Origin: Nemania diffusa
Taxonomy: Eukaryota; Ascomycota; Sordariomycetes; Xylariales; Xylariaceae
Length of the DNA stretch: 64,000 nt
Assembly (NCBI GenBank): GCA_038501195.1
Contig: JBBPUQ010000009.1
Span: 3,162,001-3,226,000, forward strand
Reading direction: 5' to 3'
In this document: in pieces, positions 55,399 through 64,000 of the stretch
Numbering within the stretch: position 1 is the stretch's first letter
Layout of the letters: each line of letters starts with the position of its first letter
Notes under the pieces: generated by a model
What the model saw: only the letters and a program-made list of their open reading frames with translations
Database searches by the model: none
Told to the model about the DNA's origin: nothing
Program-made: the position numbers and the translations under genes

Positions 55399-56832
55399 TC
55401 AACGACCAGCCAAATCCCGATCATGGAACAATTGCCATTTCGTATGAGATGAGTTGATATGTGCCCTCAAGCCCTCGACGCTCCCAAAAGTCTTCGTCCT
55501 GCCACTCGACTGCGCAACTAGTTAGTCTGTGATGTTCAGAAACGCCCTGTCTCTCCTCAATGGAGTATGAGCCACGATATTCACGTGCACGCAACCAAAC
55601 TCATCCCAACATACTACTACGAGAAATCGAATGGGCGGACTTACCGTGCACAAGACGCACCCAAATCCCTGCTCGCAATGTGATTTACCCAGAAACCGCG
55701 GCGTGATCTGGAACCCATCCTTGATCACCGCGCCGGCCCTGTCCTCCGCGCAGCCGGGGGCATTCCAATCATAGCCACACCTGCACCGCGTGCCCTCGAC
55801 CGGCAGCGCCTTCTCCAGATCGACCTGATACTTCATGGCCTCGGGGCAGAAGACGCTGAAAACGCTGTTCTTCGGCCGCGGGTCGGAGCCCATCGCCGTG
55901 GTAGCGGTTGTCCGGGAGTAGGTGGACTGGGCGTCGGGGTCCGGGCGCTCCTTGGGGACCTGCGTCGGCGTCGGAGGGGGCGACGGCGGTTCGCAATTCG
56001 TATTACTGCTATTACGGGAAAGCCTTTTCAAACTTGTTCGATGGCGCTCTATAGGTGTCTGCTGTTGTTGCTGTAGTTGTGGTGACTGCTGCTGCTGCGG
56101 CTCCTCTGCATCGACCTCCGCTGGTACCTCACGAGGAGTAGTCTCCTCCCCGTCGCCTTCCTCTACAGTTGACGCTCGCTTCGGCGCCGGCAAAACGCGA
56201 GGCATCAGGCGGCCGACGACGAGGCGCTGATACTGCTTGTGTAGGGCCGCTAGGCTCGATGCGCGCACCGCCTCCGACGTTGCGATGACTTCGGAGAGCG
56301 GCAGCGGCTGGGGCTCCCGCGCCTCGACAGCCCGTTTCAGAGCCGCGACGCAGTCGTGCAGACGGCTGAGATTCTCCAGCAGCACGTCCCGGCAGGTCGC
56401 TTAAATCTGAATTAGCTCGGAACGAGACTACGAATAAATCTGGAAAACAGGGGCCCGCTCCAAGCATAAATGGCATTAATTAACGTCAATTTCACGCTTA
56501 CCGTCTCCGCACGCGAACTCGTCACCGAGCACGTCGGCGCCGCTCTCAAACGCCTCCTCGATCCTGAGCTTTGCGCTCGTCAGCGACGCGCTCGCCGCGC
56601 ACATCGTCATCGTCCTGCGCTTCGGCGCGTCACCGTCATTACCATCCTCATCCCCATTGCCGTCGCTATCGCCGTCCGCGGTGATGATCGTGCCGCGCAC
56701 GCGGTAGTGGTTGCGCTGCCGCTGCGTCTCCCGCCACCCGGCGTAGCATTCGAGGGCGGCGGCGTACGAGTCCGCGAGGGCCGCGACGACATGGCCGACC
56801 GTTTCGAGCGCCATATACGACGGCCCATTCAT
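55399..56832 (-). CDS. Unknown fungal protein with C-terminal C2H2-like motif
   Basis: Three exons on the minus strand: 56502-56832, 55645-56399 and 55399-55509, giving 398 residues. The N-terminal 200 residues look helical, including a stretch with many Leu and Cys (Cys-Arg-Asp-Val-Leu-Leu-Glu). A Glu/Gln-rich then Pro/Ser-rich linker follows. The last 130 residues are Cys-rich: Phe-Cys-Pro-Glu-Ala, Cys-Arg-Cys-Gly-Tyr, then Cys-Val-Leu-Cys split from a His-x4-His (Ala-His-Ile-Asn-Ser-Ser-His) by the final intron, so a C2H2-like finger forms only after splicing. Without the last exon (36 residues) the histidines are lost. The first splice uses acceptor TTTAAG just past an in-frame TAA. Role unknown; possibly nucleic-acid binding. 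Confidence 0.8.
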
Positions 56833-59800
56833 TTACATCGAGGCAGCCGCGGCGAACATGTCCGTCGATGTGGGGGAGGGGGACGGGGGTTGTTGTAGGG
56901 AGTATAGCGTGGTGCAGTGTAGTATAGTATAGTATAGTATCAGTAGAGTGTAGTATACCTAAGTAGTATAGTATATCGGTAACCAAGCTAGATAGGTAGA
57001 TCGATAGTCTAGACTCTCAGCTAAGAACAATGACTATAAAAGTGGCGCAGGAAAAAGCGAAACAACAACCCAGGAAACACTTAAAAGAGGTGAAAAGTTT
57101 AGTTTGACGCTCGCGTGCGATGTTTTGCTGTCACTGTTGGTAATTCGCTACTCAGCTCTGCTTTTGCTTCGCTCCGTCAACAGTAGGTAAGTAAAGTACA
57201 GTAGATACCCAATCTATCTAACCGACGCGCATGATAGGATTGATTGATAGCTACCTACCTGCATACTGCAAGCGTGGGGCACCAACTCAGCCCCAGAAGA
57301 ACCAGCGTCTTGTGATCTCGATAGATACTTCGTGCTCTGTATGTAAGTGCTGTACTATGTAGAGACTTGGTTGGGGCAGGCGGCAGGCGTGCGTGGGGGG
57401 GCGCAGAAAGCAGGGGGTCGGATTGGGCGCCAAGTCGATGGCATACATAAAGGGCCGGGCAGGCCTACATGAGCTCTGCGTCGCTGCGTGTCGCTGCGTT
57501 TTCCGAGACATCAGTTTTTTTTTTAGAAAGATATACTAAGTACCACCTAGGCTGGTGCCATTGCTTGTGGCGTACCTACCAGGAAAATCGACAGGTCGTT
57601 CACTACCACCTCATATAATTCCGAGGCGCTGATAGGGTGTGCTATCTAGAATACCTACCTACCATCGAGATAGGTAGTGTTCCTTGCTTGGCCCTTGCTT
57701 GCGACGCAAGGTACGCATGCTGCGTCGAAGATCGCTAATATCAAATAAGCAAAAGCATCGGCCCCATGTCTAGTTACATAGACGCAGGAACAAGGGTTGT
57801 CGAAACAGTAAGTAAGGTGAATGTTGGAGGTGAAGAGAAGCGAAGGGATACACTCTTAAAAAAGAAAACGAACCTAGATGTTCAGCGGTGGACCCCGAGA
57901 CAAAATGATGCTTATATCTAGGTCGAAGTTCGGCACCGATCCGCTCTTTTCCCCTTCCGAAAGGAGAGACACGTTGCCCTTAACCCTGAGGAAACCCGAG
58001 CTGTGAACACTAACGAGGGGTGGACTAGGTGACGAGCTCAATTAACATAACATCCCCTAGGGAATATAGTTAGGACCGCAAGAATCACATACGTGCTGTT
58101 CTTGCGTAAGATACTGCCAGTGTATTGGCATCAAAGGCATAGAAGGGTTTGAAGAAATACTTACTAGAGTCGCTAGCTGTTCCTCTCAGTGCCTCCTCAA
58201 CAGACATTGGTATCAGGCGTTTCTATCATGTTAATGTAAAGAAGCTTACTCCACGTCTTAGGCATCAAGAATTCATCAAGCTTGGACATTCCTGTGGGCA
58301 ACCGAAAGTGCGGATTTTCCACAGCACAGAGGTCTCAATATAGAAGCACCGACGTCTACCTACTAGAATCTAAACGGCAGGTTTCATTCCACAACGAAGA
58401 GTAATTATTAGGGCCAAATATCGGTCGAAGGAGGCCTGCAACCCATTAGCCATACACGAAATGGTATTTGAATACGGAGAATCTAATGTGTCAAGCCATG
58501 GCTTTGTAGCCGATAACCCCGAGTAGGCGGGGAATATCATAAGATGAATAGGTACTGGGGAGAGAGTGTCTCATATCTTTGAATCTGACGGAGGACGAAT
58601 CGGCTAGAAATAATAGTTTAAGGCATGATTTTTTTTTTCTTTTTTTCTTCTTAACGCATTCAGAGTCCCGTTTGCTTCGAGCAACGTAATAGCTAAGGGG
58701 AACTAAACGACGCCGTATGAGTGGTATGCAATCACAGGGATAATTGGTCGCAGTGACAACAATATAAAATGTTTTTCCTCGAATGGGGTCCAATAATCAG
58801 CATATTCGTCAGCCTCCAAGATCGTATTAGGGATAGATGTAGAGGTGTAGTTCGTAATCCCAATCAACCTTGGATGCTTTAGGAGATGGCTATGCTGAAT
58901 GATTAGTACCTAGTGAACTCAACTGGATATAGGATTAGGATCAGAATTACTGTCCCTAGCTAGAAAGATGAGGTTGTAAACTCTCGGAAAGGAGTACTTG
59001 GACAACACTGTAGTATTCGAGAGAATAATCGGGCATATCATACGAATCTGGTTCGGAGCGAAACTAGTTCCGGGGTTTCTCTAGGTTCATTGGCGACAGC
59101 AATTCCTCCCTTATGTTAGGGATGATGAACCATAAAGCATATTTCCATCATCCAGTCGGTATAGCGTTACAGGGAACTCAGAAGGATCCATCATACGCTG
59201 CAACGATACCCTCTCTATCCGACTATCCGGAAGGCCTTAACACATGCTCTTTTGGTGCCTTCGTGTGCCTAGATAGGAAATCTATGACCGAGCAATAATG
59301 GAGCGATCTTGTGCATGCTATCAGGGCCAACGCATCGAGCACACAAGGACCCTCGCATATGAGGCTTCTCGCCACATGCAGCATCCATGTGGGAGCCATC
59401 GGACTTGAGCTGGTCAAACATCGCCATTCTACCAACGTCTTCGAGATCCAGCCGTACGGCATGCATCTTCATTTATAGGTAATTGTAGTATCATATATAT
59501 GTTTAGTATATGATGCTTATAGCTCCACCTCGCCGGCGGTATAGACACCATATGAGATGGTATGAAGATTCACGGAGTAAGCTAAACTATCGGAAGAAGG
59601 GAGGCATGGTAGGGAGCCAGGTAAAAGATCGACGGCGTGCAGTTTATAAGTTCGGACAGTATTTATATAAACATTCGTATAATTTGGCTAAACAAAACCC
59701 GGTTTTCCATCTTAGGTTTTTGCAAGTAGGTAGATTCAACGATAGGACGGCGGGTTGATGGGACACTTACTTGCTGCGTACGCCGTACCTAGGTGTAATA

Positions 59801-60043
59801 TAGCACGTACCTTCCTTATCGATTACCTACCCTACGCATGGAAGTACCTACCCCTACCTACTCCAGCAGCTGGGTAGCGTACTTAAGCTCAAGTGCGGGA
59901 CAGTTGCATCATCAGCACCCGCCCCGCCTACATACCTCTTTCTACCAGTTCCATTACAAGGGATCTATCAAATCGAAAACTCATTTTGTCGCCTAGTTTA
60001 CTATTGAGTTGCTGATAATCTCTATCAACAAGCAGCTACAGAT
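56833..60043. other. Intergenic 3.2 kb, no gene seen
   Basis: Left end is the promoter of the zinc-finger-like gene, with a TATAG pentanucleotide tract at 56919-56940. The frames at 57287-57511, 58149-58343, 58491-58793 and 59113-59472 have no family features. TAGGTA/TACCTA tracts occur around 57540-57680 and 59780-59870. The last 150 bases are the promoter of the MEMO-like gene. Confidence 0.5.
56919..56940. repeat. TATAG pentanucleotide microsatellite
   Basis: Four tandem TATAG units about 90 bases upstream of the start codon at 56832 on the minus strand, so in the likely promoter or leader. Confidence 0.75.
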
Positions 60044-61097
60044 ATGAAACTTAGCGGAACACGAGGGGCCGGCAAGGCCGACTCCTGGTACGAGGGAGAT
60101 CCTGAGGTCTTGTCTGATCAACTAGATGGCTTCCTTAGCGACGTACCAGCATCCCTTAACGATGCAAATCTTCCCATATCCGGGGCTAAAGTCATCATCG
60201 CCCCGTATGTCTGCTCGTGCCTACTTAGCCCGAGCTGAGTTGCATAGGTTCTAGGTTGATTGACTCGAGCTCTACAGGCACGCAGGCTACTCATACTCGG
60301 GGCCATGCGCCGCCTGGGCCTATAAGTGCCTCGATCTCAGCAAAGCGAAGAGAGTCTTCCTGCTCGGTCCCTCTCACACTTACTATCTGCGTGGATGTGC
60401 CCTGACCAAATTCGCCCGATATGCGACTCCCTTTGGCGACTTAACCGTCGACGAATCGATCATACAAGAGCTACGAGACACGGGCAAATTCCAGGATTTC
60501 CCAACTTACAACGATGTCGAGGAGCACTCCCTTGAGATGCACCTACCGTACATATACAAACGTATCGCCCAGACATTCCCATCAAGAGACGAATACCCCA
60601 CGCTTGTGCCCATTCTGATCGGCGACAATAAAGGGCCAGAGGAGAAACAGTTCGGTGCTCTGCTAGCGCCCTACCTTCGAGACCCAGACAATGTCTTCGT
60701 AGTGAGCTCCGACTTCTGCCACTGGGGCGACCGATTCAGCTACACCGCGTACGTGCCGGGAAGCGCCGTGGAAAACCTTACTTCTTTGACGTACAAGACG
60801 CGTAGGCCGACGACTCCGCCAATCCACGAGAGCATCAAGCTCCTTGATCAACTTGCCATGGATGCCATCGCTGGCGGCCATCACGATGATTTTGTCAACA
60901 ATCTCAAGAAGACGAAGAACACAGTCTGCGGACGGCACCCCATTGGCGTAACCATGGCTGCCCTGGAAGTGCTAGCGCAAGATGCCCCCGATGCGGACAA
61001 GTATAAATTCAAGTTCGTGCAATATCAGCGAAGTAGCTTGGTGGAGATCTTTTCAGACTCGAGTGTGAGTTATGCGTCTGCGTATGCCGTTGTTTGA
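60044..61097 (+). CDS. MEMO1-family protein (Mho1-like)
   Basis: Exons 60044-60204 and 60278-61097 give 326 residues, the normal size. MEMO proteins are structurally related to nonheme-iron dioxygenases; they bind copper or iron and are linked to redox control. The metal-site residues are present: His55 in Pro-His-Ala-Gly-Tyr-Ser (assembled across the 73-base intron), His87 in Gly-Pro-Ser-His, and the Cys in Val-Cys-Gly-Arg-His-Pro-Ile. Asp-Val-Glu-Glu-His-Ser-Leu-Glu-Met-His-Leu-Pro and Ser-Ser-Asp-Phe-Cys-His-Trp-Gly are also typical. The first residues differ from the family pattern Arg-x-Ala-x-His-Ala-Gly-Ser-Trp-Tyr: here Lys-Ala-Asp-Ser-Trp-Tyr replaces the His-Ala-Gly part. Confidence 0.93.
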
Positions 61098-63156
61098 GAG
61101 CGGTGCTGTGAGTTTATAGAACTGGTTAAACTACTAGAGAAACTCGTGCTTGATCAAGCGTATCTTGAGAACTTGGCTTCGGATCACTCACTTGAATCTA
61201 TGTCATCTAGTCTGCCCTGTGATTGTATTTGTAGATTGAGTCTGATTTCCTTTCGTAAAATACTATATTTGTCCGACGTAGTGAGGTTTATTATAGGTTA
61301 AGCTTCTATACTATTTGAGGAGCTATTTAAGTTTTTGTCCTACTTAACTGTTTTGCCCCGTGTAATTTAGCCAGAGCGTTCTTAATTCGTGAAAATTAGC
61401 TATGACGTTGTTCTCCTCACAGTGTGGTCAAGGTAAAATTATAGGCAGGGCTTGTTGGGAATTGCTACTCGTGCTATTAACTCGCAACCGGAGTTTTATC
61501 GCAACATCTACAGACCAAGAATTAAGTTAATAATACCTATCTATAAATAAGAGTAGTTAGTCTATCCTTACGAGATCATCGGCATGCACCGGTGCCCTGC
61601 AGGGCTTATATGGATGCCTGGGATAGGTAACAACATTTGAACGAATTAGCTTTATGGAAACATGTAGGGTGTACATCGGGTTTATCTATAGGTATGCCAC
61701 CACCAAATCCGCGATACGGGACGAAGGCCAATAGGTAGCATGATAATACGTCTGCCTGCCGGAGGGAAAGATGGAGAGCGGGAATGATATGTCGATGATG
61801 TTGACGATCCTGCATGAGTGGTGTCACGAAGGGAGCAGATTTAGCAGGATTTGTGAATAGGCCGAAGGTACCCATTTTGCCCAAAGCATAGTACCAGCGG
61901 TGTAGATCTCAGCGCATATGATTTCGCATCCTTAATCTGCACATGATCATTGATATGAAAGGTTAAGTTTTGGTCATTATCTAATTGAACTTATTCTGTA
62001 AATAGAACACCGGTAGTACAAGCTAAAACTATCTAACATTTACTAGGTAAGTAGCTCGATTGCCGAATGTGAGCTCAGTCCCTTCCGTAGGCTCCGATCA
62101 ACGTGTGCTACTAAAACAGACATAGCCCATAAGTACATTCCACAGCTTATAGACGCGCCGTACTCGCATACTTATTCCGTATAGCTGAATTGGCTGATAC
62201 CTAAGCTTATTTGGTGTCGCGCACCTAGGTATTGAGGCGGCTCAGCCCCAGCGTCAAACAACATAGGACTTTGGAGTGAATTCGTTTACTGAAGACTTAT
62301 TCCCCCATATTGGGATCAATCTGTACTAGAGAGGTGCGATATCGTTTCTAGATAGAAATCTGATACTTTTCAAAAAGTCCCAAGATTATCTACATAGTTG
62401 CAGTACGTACATAGTATATGTAGAGGTAAAGGCGTTACTTACATATGTGCTAGTCTATTAATTGGAGACGGTGGTGGCGGGAGTGGGCAGTGTAGTAGCA
62501 TACTGCGTAAGTGGAGCGAGATTAGTGGGCCCTTCGACATTGGCGCAACATCGGGCGAACTTTGGTGGACTAACGGTTGAAACGATTGGCCAAGGATTCT
62601 CAGGGGTCAGACAACGCTGGTACATCAGAAGGGGTTCCCTGGCCAAAAATGGCAGTTTGGTTCAACTCCTCTACAGCAGCTGTAACAAAGACTCCTGTCC
62701 ACTGGTAGACCTGTCCACCCTGACGCCCGTCTAATTCTACCGCGACCCTTTTTGACTTATTATCACAGCCTCCCTTCAACAACTACAATTGACCTCGCCC
62801 AGGCACTCGCTTTCTTTGCTGCATTTTTGCTCTCGTCTGTTGCTGCCGTTCTTGGCCTTTCTTGTTCCGAATCAGTAATTGATAATAATATACGTCTCGA
62901 TTATATACCACGAGAAAGACGCTCGCGTTGTTACCGGTAACCGCGCTGCTCATAAGAAATACCTAGGTCCAGTCGTCAACATGAGTGTGAGTGTTTCACC
63001 TTTTCCCAACCCTGTTTCAATGATCTACAGAGCCAGGGACGCGCGGATATCCTTCAAGTCCTCTCGAGCTGTCTATTGTTCTCCTTCACAATCATTTTTC
63101 GCAACAACTCAATTCAATTTCACCGTTTCTCTACGATATAAGCACACGCTGACACG
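61098..63156. other. Intergenic 2.1 kb; promoter of the syntaxin gene
   Basis: No supported gene. Overlapping minus-strand frames at 62458-62782 look composition-like but need a frameshift to join and have no splice sites that do so. The stretch 62760-63150 is CT-rich, as in promoters and leaders of highly expressed fungal genes. Confidence 0.5.
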
Positions 63157-64000
63157 ATGGCACAGTACGGGTACATACCTTCTTAGTCCTTAATCGCTAC
63201 GCGCGAACGTTATCATTGCAAGACGAATTCGCTCTAACATGCAACCCGTTCTAGGTACGGTGGACAGCAAAATCCTTTCGATGACCGCAACGATGCCGGC
63301 TCAGGGGGAGGGCTGCCCTCTCGCCCCAACTATCGCAATCAGGCTCCATCAAACAATTACAACGAATACGGATGTAAGTAGTAGAATTTTGAAAAAGGGG
63401 CAAGGTCTTGCACGGAGAGGCTAATCTTCACCACAGCCAATAATGTCGAGATGGCTCCCCTAGCTCAAAACGCAGACCCCTTCTCCGACCGAAATCCGAA
63501 TTCGGCTCTCGACGAGATATCCGATATCAACCGTGGGATCGATACTATAGACCGTAATCTGGAACAGCTGAGGATGCTTCAGCAGCGGTCCCTCGACGAC
63601 GCTGACAGCTCCGCGTCAAGCAACACCAACAGACAGCTTGATCAGCTCAGTTCCGAGACCATAGCCCAGTATAGGTCACTCACCGAGCGAGTACGCCAGT
63701 TGAAGAGCAAGCCCGAAAACCAACAGAGGTTTGGCCAGCAGGTGCGCCGGGTGGATACTCGACTCAAAGATGCCATCCGAGCCTACCAGCAGGTCGAGGC
63801 CGGCTACCGCAAGAAGACAGAGGAGCAGATGGCTCGTCAGTATCGAATTGTGCGCCCCGACGCCACTGAAGCAGAGGTTAGAGCTGCCGTCGAGGACCAG
63901 ACTGGTGGGCAGGTCTTCCAGCAAGCCTTGATGCAGAGCAATCGTCGCGGTCAAGCCCAATCTGTGTTGAACGCCGTCCAGGATCGCCACGCTCAGCTGC
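63157..64000 (+). CDS. SSO1: Plasma-membrane t-SNARE, Sso1/syntaxin-1 type (partial, cut at the window end)
   Basis: Exons 63157-63170, 63255-63373 and 63437 onward; the gene runs past the window. The first exon codes four residues and two bases, and both introns keep frame (84 and 63 bases). The protein begins Met-Ala-Gln-Tyr-Gly-Tyr-Gly-Gly, a disordered Asn/Gly/Asp-rich start, and continues into the Habc three-helix domain: Phe-Ser-Asp-Arg-Asn, Ile-Asp-Thr-Ile-Asp-Arg-Asn-Leu, Thr-Arg-Leu-Lys-Asp-Ala-Ile-Arg, and Tyr-Arg-Lys-Lys-Thr-Glu-Glu-Gln-Met-Ala-Arg-Gln-Tyr-Arg-Ile-Val-Arg-Pro, a syntaxin signature. The Habc domain holds Sso1 closed until exocytosis; the SNARE helix and C-terminal anchor lie outside the window. 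Confidence 0.93.

Noticed and set aside
58149..59472. Small frames between 58.1 and 59.5 kb
   Set aside because: Short, on both strands, with no family motif or splice signals that extend them.
62458..62782. Possible secreted-protein gene on the minus strand
   Set aside because: The two frames can be joined only by a frameshift, there is no signal peptide, and the region is likely the syntaxin promoter.
1..64000. tRNA, rRNA, CRISPR, phage or bacterial mobile elements
   Set aside because: No cloverleaf with a T-loop motif, no rRNA signature and no regularly spaced repeats were found by eye; spliced fungal genes argue against a prokaryotic source.

Overview
This window looks like chromosomal DNA from a filamentous ascomycete (Pezizomycotina, probably a sordariomycete; the class is inferred). 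The evidence is short introns with GTRNGT donors, CTNAC-type branch sites and YAG acceptors, gene families such as Zn2Cys6 factors, 2EXR proteins, GH79 and Mala s 1/TRI14-like proteins, a TAF2 in one exon, and many intergenic TAGG/CCTA tetranucleotide tracts. No rRNA, tRNA, CRISPR or bacterial-type operon was seen. Exon coordinates are hand-spliced from frame continuity and splice consensus.

Layout. 1-1.3 kb: C-terminal part of an unrecognised acidic protein with an in-frame TAG. 2.4-7.3 kb (-): TFIID subunit TAF2. 9.4-10.3 kb (+): SAM methyltransferase. 12.8-13.9 kb (+): four-exon unknown protein with a Cys/His cluster. 15.0-15.6 kb (-): small secreted cysteine protein. 17.4-18.7 kb (-): unknown helical protein. 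20.7-22.8 kb (+): secreted GH79 beta-glucuronidase. 24.0-24.5 kb: non-autonomous hAT-type element with 8-bp target duplication. 27.1-29.6 kb (+): RCK/Srk-type kinase. 30.5-32.0 kb (+): proline-rich protein. 32.7-33.8 kb (-): secreted Ala/Thr-rich protein. 33.8-38.1 kb: gene-free. 38.1-39.4 kb (+): isochorismatase-family hydrolase. 40.1-41.7 kb (+): secreted Mala s 1/TRI14-like propeller. 42.1-45.1 kb (-): MYND-SNF2-RING protein. 46.3-47.6 kb (-): secreted amidohydrolase, divergent from a Zn2Cys6 regulator at 48.3-49.9 kb (+). 53.8-55.0 kb (+): 2EXR protein. 55.4-56.8 kb (-): protein with a C-terminal zinc-finger-like motif. 60.0-61.1 kb (+): MEMO-family protein. 63.2 kb to the end (+): Sso1-type syntaxin, cut by the window edge.

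The genes are a mixture of housekeeping functions (transcription, secretion, signalling, chromatin) and accessory secreted or catabolic ones; I see no biosynthetic cluster core enzyme. The 38-50 kb part, with three hydrolytic or secreted proteins and a divergently placed regulator, is the only stretch that might work as a unit, and that is inference.

The most notable observation is two introns, in the GH79 and TRI14-like genes, that make sense only as spliceosomal twin introns (stwintrons) of the [D1,2] type: an internal intron splits the external donor between G1 and U2. Both use the same ATAG|TAAGTT junction, and in each case only two-step excision gives the conserved reading frame with canonical sites.
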